From Parapristionchus giblindavisi (taxonomy: Eukaryota; Nematoda; Chromadorea; Rhabditida; Diplogasteridae), in NCBI GenBank assembly GCA_943737045.1, contig CALSFV010000438.1, positions 62,001-126,000 of the forward strand: a stretch of DNA of 64,000 bases. The letters are read 5' to 3'. The first letter of the stretch is position 1. Each line of letters starts with the position of its first letter. Below the pieces are notes generated by a model, which saw only the letters and a program-made list of their open reading frames with translations, had not been told where the DNA came from and searched no databases. Below, piece by piece: positions 1 to 14,443 of this stretch. A program made the position numbers and the translations under genes.

Positions 1-3000
1 CCCAGATTCGACCAGGGAATCACTCAGAAGCAAGGGGCTAGCCCAGATTCGACCAGGGAATCACTCAGAAGCAAAGGGCTAGCCCAGATTCGACCAGGGA
101 ATCACTCAGAAGCAAGGGGCGAGCCCAGATTCGACCAGGGAATCACTCAGAAGCAAGGGGCTAGCCCAGATTCGACCAGGGAATAACTCAGAAGCAAGGG
201 GCTAGCCCAGATTCGACCAGGGTATCATTCAGAAGTAAGGGGCTGCCCAGATTCGACCAGGGAATCACTCAGATGCAAGGGGCTAGCCCAGATTCGACCA
301 GGGAATCACTCAGAAGCAAGGGGCTAGCCCAGATTCGACCAGGGAATCACTCAGAAGCAAGGGGTTAGCCCAGATTCGACCAGGGAATCACTCAGAAGCA
401 AGGGGCTAGCCCAGATTCGACCAGGGAATCACTCAGAAGCAAGGGGCTAGCCCAGATTCGACCAGGGTATCACTCAGAAGCAAGGGGCTAGCCCAGATTC
501 GACCAGGGAATCACTCAGAAGCAAGGGGCTAGCCCAGATTCGACCAGGGAATCACTCAGAAGCATGGGGCTAGCCCAGATGCGACCAGGGAATCACTCAG
601 AAGCAAGGGGCTAGCCCAGATTCGACCAGGGTATCACTCAGAAGCAAGGGGCTTACCCAGATTCGACCAGGGTATCACTCAGAAGCAAGGGGCTAGCCCA
701 GATTCGACCAGGGAATAACTCAGAAGCAAGGGGCTAGCCCAGATTCGACCAGGGTATCATTCAGAAGTAAGGGGCTAGCCCAGATTCGACCAGGGAATCA
801 CTCAGAAGCAAGGGGCTAGCCCAGATTCGACCAGGGAATCACTCAGAAGCAAGGGGCTAGCCCAGATTCGACCAGGGAATCACTCAGAAGCAAGGGGTTA
901 GCCCAGATTCGACCAGGGAATCACTCAGAAGCAAGGGGCTAGCCCAGATTCGACCAGGGAATCACTCAGAAGCAAGGGGCTAGCCCAGATTCGACCAGGG
1001 TATCACTCAGAAGCAAGGGGCTAGCCCAGATTCGACCAGGGAATCACTCAGAAGCAAGGGGCTAGCCCAGATTCGACCAGGGTATCACTCAGAAGCAAGG
1101 GGCTAACCCAGATTCGACCAGGGTATCACTCAGAAGCAAGGGGCTAGCCCAGATTCGACCAGGGAATAACTCAGAAGCAAGGGGCTAGCCCAGATTCGAC
1201 CAGGGTATCATTCAGAAGTAAGGGGCTAGCCCAGATTCGACCAGGGAATCACTCAGAAGCAAGGGGCTAGCCCAGATTCGACCAGGGAATCACTCAGAAG
1301 CAAGGGGCTAGCCCAGATTCGACCAGGGAATCACTCAGAAGCAAGGGGCTAGCCCAGATTCGACCAGGGAATCACTCAGAAGCAAAGGGCTAGCCCAGAT
1401 TCGACAAGTGAATCACTCAGAAGCAAGGGGCTAGCTCAGATTCGACCAGGGAATCACTCAGAAGCAAGGGGCTAGCCCAGATTCGACCAGGGAATCACTC
1501 AGAAGCAAGGCGCTAGCCCAGATTCGACCAGGGAATCACTCAGAAGCAAAGGGCTAGCCCAGATTCGACCAGGGAATCACTCAGAAGCAAGGGGCGAGCC
1601 CAGATTCGACCAGGGAATCACTCAGAAGCAAGGGGTTAGCCCAGATTCGACCAGGGAATCACTCAGAAGCAAGGGGCTAGCCCAGATTCGACCAGGGAAT
1701 CACTCAGAAGCAAAGGGCTAGCCCAGATTCGACCAGGGAATCACTCAGAAGCAAGGGGCGAGCCCAGATTCGACCAGGGAATCACTCAGAAGCAAGGGGC
1801 TAGCCCAGATTCGACCAGGGAATAACTCAGAAGCAAGGGGCTAGCCCAGATTCGACCAGGGTATCATTCAGAAGTAAGGGGCTGCCCAGATTCGACCAGG
1901 GAATCACTCAGATGCAAGGGGCTAGCCCAGATTCGACCAGGGAATCACTCAGAAGCAAGGGGCTAGCCCAGATTCGACCAGGGAATCACTCAGAAGCAAG
2001 GGGTTAGCCCAGATTCGACCAGGGAATCACTCAGAAGCAAGGGGCTAGCCCAGATTCGACCAGGGAATCACTCAGAAGCAAGGGGCTAGCCCAGATTCGA
2101 CCAGGGTATCACTCAGAAGCAAGGGGCTAGCCCAGATTCGACCAGGGAATCACTCAGAAGCAAGGGGCTAGCCCAGATTCGACCAGGGAATCACTCAGAA
2201 GCATGGGGCTAGCCCAGATGCGACCAGGGAATCACTCAGAAGCAAGGGGCTAGCCCAGATTCGACCAGGGTATCACTCAGAAGCAAGGGGCTTACCCAGA
2301 TTCGACCAGGGTATCACTCAGAAGCAAGGGGCTAGCCCAGATTCGACCAGGGAATAACTCAGAAGCAAGGGGCTAGCCCAGATTCGACCAGGGTATCATT
2401 CAGAAGTAAGGGGCTAGCCCAGATTCGACCAGGGAATCACTCAGAAGCAAGGGGCTAGCCCAGATTCGACCAGGGAATCACTCAGAAGCAAGGGGCTAGC
2501 CCAGATTCGACCAGGGAATCACTCAGAAGCAAGGGGTTAGCCCAGATTCGACCAGGGAATCACTCAGAAGCAAGGGGCTAGCCCAGATTCGACCAGGGAA
2601 TCACTCAGAAGCAAGGGGCTAGCCCAGATTCGACCAGGGTATCACTCAGAAGCAAGGGGCTAGCCCAGATTCGACCAGGGAATCACTCAGAAGCAAGGGG
2701 CTAGCCCAGATTCGACCAGGGAATCACTCAGAAGCATGGGGCTAGCCCAGATTCGACCAGGGAATAACTCAGAAGCAAGGGGCTAGCCCAGATTCGACCA
2801 GGGTATCATTCAGAAGTAAGGGGCTGCCCAGATTCGACCAGGGAATCACTCAGATGCAAGGGGCTAGCCCAGATTCGACCAGGGAATCACTCAGAAGCAA
2901 GGGGCTAGCCCAGATTCGACCAGGGAATCACTCAGAAGCAAGGGGTTAGCCCAGATTCGACCAGGGAATCACTCAGAAGCAAGGGGCTAGCCCAGATTCG

Positions 3001-6000
3001 ACCAGGGAATCACTCAGAAGCAAGGGGCTAGCCCAGATTCGACCAGGGTATCACTCAGAAGCAAGGGGCTAGCCCAGATTCGACCAGGGAATCACTCAGA
3101 AGCAAGGGGCTAGCCCAGATTCGACCAGGGAATCACTCAGAAGCATGGGGCTAGCCCAGATGCGACCAGGGAATCACTCAGAAGCAAGGGGCTAGCCCAG
3201 ATTCGACCAGGGTATCACTCAGAAGCAAGGGGCTTACCCAGATTCGACCAGGGTATCACTCAGAAGCAAGGGGCTAGCCCAGATTCGACCAGGGAATAAC
3301 TCAGAAGCAAGGGGCTAGCCCAGATTCGACCAGGGTATCATTCAGAAGTAAGGGGCTAGCCCAGATTCGACCAGGGAATCACTCAGAAGCAAGGGGCTAG
3401 CCCAGATTCGACCAGGGAATCACTCAGAAGCAAGGGGCTAGCCCAGATTCGATCAGGGAATCACTCAGAAGCAAGGGGTTAGCCCAGATTCGACCAGGGA
3501 ATCACTCAGAAGCAAGGGGCTAGCCCAGATTCGACCAGGGAATCACTCAGAAGCAAGGGGCTAGCCCAGATTCGACCAGGGTATCACTCAGAAGCAAGGG
3601 GCTAGCCCAGATTCGACCAGGGAATCACTCAGAAGCAAGGGGCTAGCCCAGATTCGACCAGGGAATCACTCAGAAGCATGGGGCTAGCCCAGATTCGACC
3701 AGGGAATCACTCAGAAGCAAGGGGCTAGCCCAGATTCGACCAGGGAATCACTCAGAAGCAAGGGGCTAGCCCAGATTCGACCAGGGAATCACTCAGAAGC
3801 AAGGGGCTAGCCATGATTCGACCAGGGAATCACTCAGAAGCAAAGGTCTAGCCCAGATTCGACCAGGGAATCACTCAGAAGCAAGGGGCGAGCCCAGATT
3901 CGACCAGGGAATCACTCAGAAGCAAGGGGCTAGCCCAGATTCGACCAGGGTATCACTCAGAAGCAAGGGGCTAACCAGATTCGACCAGGGTATCACTCAG
4001 AAGCAAGGGGCTAGCCCAGATTCGACCAGGGAATAACTCAGAAGCAAGGGGCTAGCCCAGATTCGACCAGGGTATCATTCAGAAGTAAGGGGCTAGCCCA
4101 GATTCGACCAGGGAATCACTCAGAAGCAAGGGGCTAGCCCAGATTCGACCAGGGAATCACTCAGAAGCAAGGGGCTAGCCCAGATTCGACCAGGGAATCA
4201 CTCAGAAGCAAGGGGCTAGCCCAGATTCGACCAGGGAATCACTCAGAAGCAAAGGGCTAGCCCAGATTCGACAAGTGAATCACTCAGAAGCAAGGGGCTA
4301 GCCCAGATTCGACCAGGGAATCACTCAGAAGCAAGGGGCTAGCCCAGATTCGACCAGGGAATCACTCAGAAGCAAGGGGCTAGCCCAGATTCGACCAGGG
4401 AATCACTCAGAAGCAAAGGGCTAGCCCAGATTCGACCAGGGAATCACTCAGAAGCAAGGGGCGAGCCCAGATTCGACCAGGGAATCACTCAGAAGCAAGG
4501 GGCTAGCCCAGATTCGACCAGGGTATCACTCAGAAGCAAGGGGCTAACCCAGATTCGACCAGGGTATCACTCAGAAGCAAGGGGCTAGCCCAGATTCGAC
4601 CAGGGAATAACTCAGAAGCAAGGGGCTAGCCCAGATTCGACCAGGGTATCATTCAGAAGTAAGGGGCTAGCCCAGATTCGACCAGGGAATCACTCAGAAG
4701 CAAGGGGCTAGCCCAGATTCGACCAGGGAATCACTCAGAAGCAAGGGGCTAGCCCAGATTCGACCAGGGAATCACTCAGAAGCAAGGGGTTAGCCCAGAT
4801 TCGACCAGGGAATCACTCAGAAGCAAGGGGCTAGCCCAGATTCGACCAGGGAATCACTCAGAAGCAAGGGGCTAGCCCAGATTCGACCAGGGTATCACTC
4901 AGAAGCAAGGGGCTAGCCCAGATTCGACCAGGGAATCACTCAGAAGCAAGGGGCTAGCCCAGATTCGACCAGGGAATCACTCAGAAGCATGGGGCTAGCC
5001 CAGATGCGACCAGGGAATCACTCAGAAGCAAGGGGCTAGCCCAGATTCGACCAGGGAATCACTCGGAAGCAAGGGGCTAGCCCAGATTCGACCAGGGAAT
5101 CACTCAGAAGCAAGGGGCTAGCCCAGATTCGACCAGGGAATCACTCAGAAGCAAACGGCTAGCCCAGATTCGACCAGGGAATCACTCAGAAGCAAGGGGC
5201 GAGCCCAGATTCGACCAGGGAATCACTCAGAAGCAAGGGGCTAGCCCAGATTCGACCAGGGTATCACTCAGAAGCAAGGGGCTAACCCAGATTCGACCAG
5301 GGTATCACTCAGAAGCAAGGGGCTAGCCCAGATTCGACCAGGGAATAACTCAGAAGCAAGGGGCTAGCCCAGATTCGACCAGGGTATCATTCAGAAGTAA
5401 GGGGCTAGCCCAGATTCGACCAGGGAATCACTCAGAAGCAAGGGGCTAGCCCAGATTCGACCAGGGAATCACTCAGAAGCAAGGGGCTAGCCCAGATTCG
5501 ACCAGGGAATCACTCAGAAGCAAGGGGCTAGCCCAGATTCGACCAGGGAATCACTCAGAAGCAAAGGGCTAGCCCAGATTCGACAAGTGAATCACTCAGA
5601 AGCAAGGGGCTAGCCCAGATTCGACCAGTGAATCACTCAGAAGCAAGGGGCTAGCCCAGATTCGACCAGGGTATCACTCAGAAGCAAGGGGCTAGCCCAG
5701 ATTCGACCAGGGAATAACTCAGAAGCAAGGGGCTAGCCCAGATTCGACCAGGGTATCATTCAGAAGCAAGGGGCTAGCCCAGATTCGACCAGGGAATCAC
5801 TCAGAAGCAAGGGGCTAGCCCAGATTCGACCAGGGAATCACTCAGAAGCAAGGGGCTAGCCCAGATTCGACCAGGGAATCACTCAGAAGCAAGGGGCTAG
5901 CACAGATTCGACCAGGGAATCACTCAGAAGCAAGGGGCTAGCCCAGATTCGACCAGGGAATCACTCAGAAGCAAGGGGCTAGCCCAGATTCGACCAGGGA

Positions 6001-9000
6001 ATCACTCAGAAGCAAAGGGCTAGCCCAGATTCGACAAGTGAATCACTCAGAAGCAAGGGGCTAGCCCAGATTCGACCAGTGAATCACTCAGAAGCAAGGG
6101 GCTAGCCCAGATTCGACCAGGGTATCACTCAGAAGCAAGGGGCTAGCCCAGATTCGACCAGGGAATCACTCAGAAGCAAAGGGCTAGCCCAGATTCGACC
6201 AGGGAATCACTCAGAAGCAAGGGGCGAGCCCAGATTCGACCAGGGAATCACTCAGAAGCAAGGGGCTAGCCCAGATTCGACCAGGGTATCACTCAGAAGC
6301 AAGGGGCTAACCCAGATTCGACCAGGGTATCACTCAGAAGCAAGGGGCTAGCCCAGATTCGACCAGGGAATAACTCAGAAGCAAGGGGCTAGCCCAGATT
6401 CGACCAGGGTATCATTCAGAAGTAAGGGGCTAGCCCAGATTCGACCAGGGAATCACTCAGAAGCAAGGGGCTAGCCCAGATTCGACCAGGGAATCACTCA
6501 GAAGCAAGGGGCTAGCCCAGATTCGACCAGGGAATCACTCAGAAGCAAGGGGTTAGCCCAGATTCGACCAGGGAATCACTCAGAAGCAAGGGGCTAGCCC
6601 AGATTCGACCAGGGAATCACTCAGAAGCAAGGGGCTAGCCCAGATTCGACCAGGGTATCACTCAGAAGCAAGGGGCTAGCCCAGATTCGACCAGGGAATC
6701 ACTCAGAAGCAAGGGGCTAGCCCAGATTCGACCAGGGAATCACTCAGAAGCATGGGGCTAGCCCAGATGCGACCAGGGAATCACTCAGAAGCAAGGGGCT
6801 AGCCCAGATTCGACCAGGGAATCACTCAGAAGCAAGGGGCTAGCCCAGATTCGACCAGGGAATCACTCAGAAGCAAGGGGCTAGCCCAGATTCGACCAGG
6901 GAATCACTCAGAAGCAAACGGCTAGCCCAGATTCGACCAGGGAATCACTCAGAAGCAAGGGGCGAGCCCAGATTCGACCAGGGAATCACTCAGAAGCAAG
7001 GGGCTAGCCCAGATTCGACCAGGGTATCACTCAGAAGCAAGGGGCTAACCCAGATTCGACCAGGGTATCACTCAGAAGCAAGGGGCTAGCCCAGATTCGA
7101 CCAGGGAATAACTCAGAAGCAAGGGGCTAGCCCAGATTCGACCAGGGTATCATTCAGAAGTAAGGGGCTAGCCCAGATTCGACCAGGGAATCACTCAGAA
7201 GCAAGGGGCTAGCCCAGATTCGACCAGGGAATCACTCAGAAGCAAGGGGCTAGCCCAGATTCGACCAGGGAATCACTCAGAAGCAAGGGGCTAGCCCAGA
7301 TTCGACCAGGGAATCACTCAGAAGCAAAGGGCTAGCCCAGATTCGACAAGTGAATCACTCAGAAGCAAGGGGCTAGCCCAGATTCGACCAGTGAATCACT
7401 CAGAAGCAAGGGGCTAGCCCAGATTCGACCAGGGTATCACTCAGAAGCAAGGGGCTAGCCCAGATTCGACCAGGGAATAACTCAGAAGCAAGGGGCTAGC
7501 CCAGATTCGACCAGGGTATCATTCAGAAGCAAGGGGCTAGCCCAGATTCGACCAGGGAATCACTCAGAAGCAAGGGGCTAGCCCAGATTCGACCAGGGAA
7601 TCACTCAGAAGCAAGGGGCTAGCCCAGATTCGACCAGGGAATCACTCAGAAGCAAGGGGCTAGCACAGATTCGACCAGGGAATCACTCAGAAGCAAGGGG
7701 CTAGCCCAGATTCGACCAGGGAATCACTCAGAAGCAAGGGGCTAGCCCAGATTCGACCAGGGAATCACTCAGAAGCAAAGGGCTAGCCCAGATTCGACAA
7801 GTGAATCACTCAGAAGCAAGGGGCTAGCCCAGATTCGACCAGTGAATCACTCAGAAGCAAGGGGCTAGCCCAGATTCGACCAGGGTATCACTCAGAAGCA
7901 AGGGGCTAGCCCAGATTCGACCAGGGAATAACTCAGAAGCAAGGGGCTAGCCCAGATTCGACCAGGGTATCATTCAGAAGCAAGGGGCTAGCCCAGATTC
8001 GACCAGGGAATCACTCAGAAGCAAGGGGCTAGCCCAGATTCGACCAGGGAATCACTCAGAAGCAAGGGGCTAGCCCAGATTCGACCAGGGAATCACTCAG
8101 AAGCAAGGGGCTAGCCCAGATTCGACCAGGGAATCACTCAGAAGCAAAGGGCTAGCACAGATTCGACAAGTGAATCACTCAGAAGCAAGGGGCTAGCCCA
8201 GATTCGACCAGTGAATCACTCAGAAGCAAGGGGCTAGCCCAGATTCGACCAGGGAATCACTCAGAAGCAAGGGGCTAGCCCAGATTCGACCAGGGAATCA
8301 CTCAGAAGCAAGGGGCTAGCCCAGATTCGACCAGGGAATCACTCAGAAGCAAGGGGCTAGCCCAGATTCGACCAGGGAATAACTCAGAAGCAAGGGGCTA
8401 GCCCAGATTCGACCAGGGTATCATTCAGAAGCAAGGGGCTAGCCCAGATTCGACCAGGGAATCACTCAGAAGCAAGGGGCTAGCCCAGATTCGACCAGGG
8501 AATCACTCAGAAGCAAGGGGCTAGCCCAGATTCGACCAGGGAATCACTCAGAAGCAAGGGGCTAGCCCAGATTCGACCAGGGAATCACTCAGAAGCAAAG
8601 GGCTAGCACAGATTCGACAAGTGAATCACTCAGAAGCAAGGGGCTAGCCCAGATTCGACCAGTGAATCACTCAGAAGCAAGGGGCTAGCCCAGATTCGAC
8701 CAGGGTATCATTCAGAAGTAAGGGGCTAGCCCAGATTCGACCAGGGAATCACTCAGAAGCAAGGGGCTAGCCCAGATTCGACCAGGGAATCACTCAGAAG
8801 CAAAGGGCTATCCCAGATTCGACAAGTGAATCACTCAGAAGCAAGGGGCTAGCCCAGATTCGACCAGTGAATCACTCAGAAGCAAGGGGCTAGCCCAGAT
8901 TCGACCAGGGTATCACTCAGAAGCAAGGGGCTAGCCCAGATTCGACCAGGGAATAACTCAGAAGCAAGGGGCTAGCCCAGATTCGACCAGGGTATCATTC

Positions 9001-10625
9001 AGAAGCAAGGGGCTAGCCCAGATTCGACCAGGGAATCACTCAGAAGCAAGGGGCTAGCCCAGATTCGACCAGGGAATCACTCAGAAGCAAGGGGCTAGCC
9101 CAGATTCGACCAGGGAATCACTCAGAAGCAAGGGGCTAGCCCAGATTCGACCAGGGAATCACTCAGAAGCAAGGGGCTAGCCCAGATTCGACCAGGGAAT
9201 CACTCAGAAGCAAGGGGCTAGCCCAGATTCGACCAGGGAATAACTCAGAAGCAAGGGGCTAGCCCAGATTCGACCAGGGTATCATTCAGAAGCAAGGGGC
9301 TAGCCCAGATTCGACCAGGGAATCACTCAGAAGCAAGGGGCTAGCCCAGATTCGACCAGGGAATCACTCAGAAGCAAGGGGCTAGCCCAGATTCGACCAG
9401 GGAATCACTCAGAAGCAAGGGGCTAGCCCAGATTCGACCAGGGAATCACTCAGAAGCAAAGGGCTAGCACAGATTCGACAAGTGAATCACTCAGAAGCAA
9501 GGGGCTAGCCCAGATTCGACCAGTGAATCACTCAGAAGCAAGGGGCTAGCCCAGATTCGACCAGGGTATCATTCAGAAGTAAGGGGCTAGCCCAGATTCG
9601 ACCAGGGAATCACTCAGAAGCAAGGGGCTAGCCCAGATTCGACCAGGGAATCACTCAGAAGCAAGGGGCTAGCCCAGATTCGACCAGGGAATCACTCAGA
9701 AGCAAGGGGCTAGCCCAGATTCGACCAGGGAATCACTCAGAAGCAAAGGGCTAGCCCAGATTCGACAAGTGAATCACTCAGAAGCAAGGGGCTAGCCCAG
9801 ATTCGACCAGTGAATCACTCAGAAGCAAGGGGCTAGCCCAGATTCGACCAGGGTATCACTCAGAAGCAAGGGGCTAGCCCAGATTCGACCAGGGAATAAC
9901 TCAGAAGCAAGGGGCTAGCCCAGATTCGACCAGGGTATCATTCAGAAGCAAGGGGCTAGCCCAGATTCGACCAGGGAATCACTCAGAAGCAAGGGGCTAG
10001 CCCAGATTCGACCAGGGAATCACTCAGAAGCAAGGGGCTAGCCCAGATTCGACCAGGGAATCACTCAGAAGCAAGGGGCTAGCCCAGATTCGACCAGGGA
10101 ATCACTCAGAAGCAAGGGGCTAGCCCAGATTCGACCAGGGAATCACTCAGAAGCAAGGGGCTAGCCCAGATTCGACCAGGGAATCACTCAGAAGCAAAGG
10201 GCTAGCCCAGATTCGACAAGTGAATCACTCAGAAGCAAGGGGCTAGCCCAGATTCGACCAGTGAATCACTCAGAAGCAAGGGGCTAGCCCAGATTCGACC
10301 AGGGAATAACTCAGAAGCAAGGGGCTAGCCCAGATTCGACCAGGGTATCATTCAGAAGCAAGGGGCTAGCCCAGATTCGACCAGGGAATCACTCAGAAGC
10401 AAGGGGCTAGCCCAGATTCGACCAGGGAATCACTCAGAAGCAAGGGGCTAGCCCAGATTCGACCAGGGAATCACTCAGAAGCAAGGGGCTAGCCAGATTC
10501 GACCAGGGAATCACTCAGAAGCAAAGGGCTAGCACAGATTCGACAAGTGAATCACTCAGAAGCAAGGGGCTAGCCCAGATTCGACCAGTGAATCACTCAG
10601 AAGCAAGGGGCTAGCCCAGATTCGA
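1..10625. repeat. 41-bp satellite array with higher-order structure
   Basis: About 259 head-to-tail copies of a 41-bp unit beginning CCCAGATTCGACCAGGGAAT and ending GGGGCTAG. The array runs off the left edge and stops mid-unit at 10625. Units differ by a few diagnostic substitutions: GGTATC for GGAATC, GAATAAC, ATTCAGAAGTAAGG, CAAAGGG, GGGCGAG and GACAAGTGAATC. These variants recur in fixed order. The block around 71-300 reappears 1639 bp later, and in the right half the GACAAGTG variant often returns every ~450 bp (11 units minus one base). 41 is not a multiple of 3 and TAG occurs in the unit, so it is not coding. Confidence 0.98.
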
Positions 10626-11750
10626 CTTTCTGTCGTTCGGACTCATCATGCCGTTAGAAGGGATGTCGAAAAAGCGCGCCATCTGAGAATGAGCATATTT
10701 CATTCATGGATAATGACTCTACCGTAACCAGAGCTACCGTACCCTCTGCAATAGTCGAAATCTATAGTTGGATGGGAGAAGAGATGTCTCAAATTTGGGT
10801 TTCATTAGGTCTACTGCTGAGATAGTACCCATATATTTATGGAGTTGTTCATTTATTTGTGAGAGATCGAATAAGCGAGATAATGCCCTTATGATTGTTG
10901 AATGTCTTCAACTATTAATTGTTAGGGAGAGGTAGAAAGAGAATGAGAAGAATTGATTTGAATGAGAATTTGCGAAAGCTACACTAATCTCCGTAATCTC
11001 ATTCCGATTGTCTTTAAAAATTTACGTTTCTGTTGCTAACTAACATGAGATAGCGTGAGAAAGAAGCAGAAATTGAATGTGTTGTCTTGATGTGAAGATT
11101 ACCATGTCTTGATCAACTTGTCTTGTTGATGGACAACTATTTAAATCTCTTCTTGCTTTGATCAAGTAAGAGAGAATATGAAAATGGAAGATAGAAAGTG
11201 AAAACGAAGGAGAGATAGCAGAAAGGAAGTATGTAGTAGAGACGGTAGAGAAAGTATAGAGTAGAACGGGAAGGAAAATGTATAGAAGTTAGAGAAGATC
11301 GAGAGATGGTACAGATTATAGAGTAAGATAAGGGGATGACTTCTACTATGAGAGAGCATGTAGAGCAAGGGAGAATTAGAGAAAATATATAATTAAAATT
11401 ACTGAAGACTAATAAGCTCTACGCAAGAGTCGCCATTCTGTAGTCGTTTACCGGTTGCATGGGTGCTGTGTTACTCTGTTACTCCATTGTCTATCGAATG
11501 ATAAACGATATATATTGGAGTGCTTTTATCATTTGATCTATGAGAATATTTCTTGATTCTATCACTTTGATTGATTGAATATCGTGTACTCTTTAATTGC
11601 TCTTGTTAAATTTCATTCTGTTCCTCTTGCCCTTTTCATAACCATAGGCTGGGGCGAGGTGTGTGCAAAATAGAGAGAGTACAGAGAGAAAGAGGAAGGC
11701 AGAGAAGGTAGATATTGCAAAAAAGCTTGAGAGAGAGTAGTGGGGAGTAG
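10626..11750. other. Gene-free AT-rich stretch
   Basis: No convincing exon. 10683-10754 is an inverted relative of the repeat at about 15196-15260, sharing the words CTACCGTAA and CATTCATGGA. The purine-rich stretch 11160-11380 makes an open frame on the minus strand only because of its composition. Confidence 0.6.
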
Positions 11751-12992
11751 TGAGGAGAAGTGGGGAAAAGTGGGGAGACTTGCAAGTCAACTTCATGTGG
11801 GGGCGATAGGTAAACTTCTAGTTTTGGACTACCAGAATATATCCACATAGTAATGACAATGAATACACACTTTATCATGTGATGATAAAAACAAGCAATT
11901 ACAAATAAAGTATAAAAAGACACGGCAAGCACGTCAAGACAATTTGAGAGATCGATGACTTTGGAATCATAACTTAGAAAACTACGATTCAGTTGAAATA
12001 GTTCTAGAATAGTTATTTTATAACCGTCGCAATGACATTGACTAATTATTGTGCGTATAAAATGTACTGGCATAAGAAAATGACAAATGGTGCTAACGAA
12101 CGGAAGTCACAATCGAGAGGCGAGCGAAATGTAGCAACACGCTCAATAGCAACAAATCATGCAAAATCGTAATTATAGAAATGAGAGAATATAGATTATC
12201 ATCTAGAAACCAATCCGATGGAAACTACTTTCTTGCACCCCGATCGAAAATTCATTTGCTTTTTGTTTACTGGCATATTATACAATCGCGCAACAAATGA
12301 TTTTAAAATATTGATATTACAATAAATATGAGAATTTGGTTCAAAATACAACACCAAGAAAATTAAATATTGATTACATACATAGAGAAAAAATCCCTAG
12401 TAACGTCTCTACGAAATTCTTCCCTTATTGGCCAAGGAATAGGGTCGAATCCCCTTGCCTATAAGAGAAAATTGTTCTTTTTTCTCAAAACATTTTTTAA
12501 TGAAAAAAATACCGCCCATTAGAGAAGTGATTTGAACTTCTAGATGCCGAATCGCAAATCATAAGTTCTCGATCGACGGTTCTAAATCGTCGGGGTGCAA
12601 GAAAGTAGTTTCCATCGGATTGGTTTCTAGATGATAATCTATATTCTCTCATTTCTATAATTACGATTTTGCATGATTTGTTGCTAAATAATTAGTCAAT
12701 GTCATTGCGACGGTTATAAAATAACTATTCTAGAACTATTTCAACTGAATCGTAGTTTTCTAAGTTATGATTCCAAAGTCATCGATCTCTCAAATTGTCT
12801 TGACGTGCTTGCCGTGTCTTTTTATACTTTATTTGTAATTGTTTGTTTTTATCATCACATGATAAAGTGTGTATTCATTGTCATTGTCGGTACTATGTGG
12901 ATATATTCTGGTAGTCCAAAACTAGAAGTTTACCTATCGCCCCCACATGAAGTTGACTTGCAAGTCTCCCCACTTTTCCCCACTTCTCCTCA
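11751..12992. mobile_element. Foldback element with ~400-bp inverted arms
   Basis: The left end TGAGGAGAAGTGGGG is mirrored by the right end CCCCACTTCTCCTCA. The arms stay nearly identical inward to about 12240 and 12590, including the stretch with TTCTAGTTTTGGACTACCAG. The left arm carries about 85 extra bases (around 12050-12145) missing on the right, so one arm has been edited since formation. The ~350-bp centre shows no transposase. No target duplication was recognised. It could be a MITE/foldback transposon or a local inverted duplication. Confidence 0.8.
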
Positions 12993-13747
12993 CGGCGCTT
13001 GTTCCGCAAATGCGCACACTTGCCCCGCCCCCTTCAAGCCCCGCCCCTCTTTACAGGCAGAAGGCCTGGAAGGGGGGAGAGGCCCCAGCCGGCTCCTGCG
13101 CGGCGACTTCTCCAAGGATATGGAGAAGTCCGGGGTAGGGAAGGGACTTCATCGCAAAGGCCCTTCCCCAAACCAAAATTCTCTCGAATGAGAGAGGCGC
13201 AACTGATGAATCAGAGGCGAAGAATGAAGAGGTCGAGCGCTATTTATAGGGAACAGTACAAACTACAAGAATCGCATGTGCACCCTCTAACTGGAACACG
13301 CTCTCTCACTCACTCTCTCACTGTCTAGCTATCTCTCCTCTCTCATCTCCTCTGCGTGTCTGATCCGATCTGACTGTCTGTGCTCTAGTAACAGATACAG
13401 TAAAAATGAAAATGAACGTTACAAGTAGGCGATTGTATGGAATTGAAGGAAATTTCTCCATATTTGTCCTTATCTTTCAATTTTACATCTTCCTGTGTTC
13501 ATTTTCATGTAAAATGACATTAGACTTTCACTCATAGATGGAGCGCCAACCCAATTAAGAAATAATAAACAGATTTGAAAGTCATTGAAAAATTCGGATG
13601 TTCTGTTAAAGTTGGCTTTTGATGGAGAGATAGGTGATTGGAAGACTACGATCGGAAGAGCAATAAAAAAGATATGAATAAATTTTGAAAATAACATAGA
13701 CCAAAGTGTAATGGAGGGTACACTACATAGCCAAGAATTCACAGTGT
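12993..13747. other. Gene-free stretch with a GC-rich island
   Basis: 13000-13180 is conspicuously GC-rich, with repeated CCCCGCCC and small inverted repeats (CTTCTCCA with TGGAGAAG). It differs sharply from the AT-rich surroundings. No splice-consistent exon or similarity was recognised. 13270-13340 is CT-rich low complexity. Confidence 0.5.
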
Positions 13748-13860
13748 AGGCCTTCTCATTACGCCCAACCACATCCACCAATCGACTTTCATCCACATCT
13801 GATAGAAAAACTTTCTCCAAGTGGCAGGCGTTCATACACTTTTACCGGAGACCCGTGATA
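13748..13860 (-). repeat. Dispersed repeat, inverted partner of 34119-34229
   Basis: Reverse-complemented, this matches 34119-34229 inside a CYFIP intron. It shares GGGTCTCCGGTAAAAGTGTATGA, an internal TGCCACT, and GATGAAAGTCGATTGGTGGA, with scattered substitutions. It is an interspersed element of unknown class. Confidence 0.75.
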
Positions 13861-14300
13861 TACTCTAGACTCTTGAACTATGGTACATTGTAAACATACA
13901 GTCAGCATATAATATTACGACTAATTTAATTTATAGATATAACATTGCGTATCATTTACTTAGAAAACATTTATGATAATGAATTTCTATTTGAGACCAA
14001 TAGGAGAATGAAAATTTATGTTGATGATCATCACCAGTTACCTCTCTCAATGACCTCTTCATTGCGCACACTATTTCTCTGTTCTTTAGCAACAAGAGAT
14101 TGTAGAGCGTTGAAGAGGCCAATGAGACTCCCCCCCTTTTAAAAGAAGACCAATCGTTTTTGAAATATGCTGGAATCAGTTTTTTATGCAACAAAATCGA
14201 ATTTATAAATTTTAAATGCATCGAATTTACAATGAATTAACGTTTCGTTCAATGCGTTTTCATAGGTTTTTATACATTTTTATGAAAACTGTCAACTGAT

Positions 14301-14443
14301 GCAGATATGGATTACTGTAGTTATAGAGATATAGATTACTGTATTAATAGAGATATATATTACTGTATTAATAGAGATATGGATTACTGTAGTTATCGAG
14401 ATATAGATTACTGTAGTAATAGAGATATGGATTACTGTAGTTA
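14301..14443. repeat. 24-bp minisatellite, left part
   Basis: Tandem copies of a 24-bp unit (GATATGGATTACTGTAGTTATAGA and variants, shown as the period only). It continues after the inserted MITE at 14886-15196. The unit length is a multiple of three, so it reads open in several frames. This is a by-product of the repeat and not a gene. Confidence 0.9.

Noticed and set aside
1..10625. CRISPR-like regular repeats
   Set aside because: Units are contiguous 41-mers with no unique spacers, in an intron-rich animal genome. It is a satellite.
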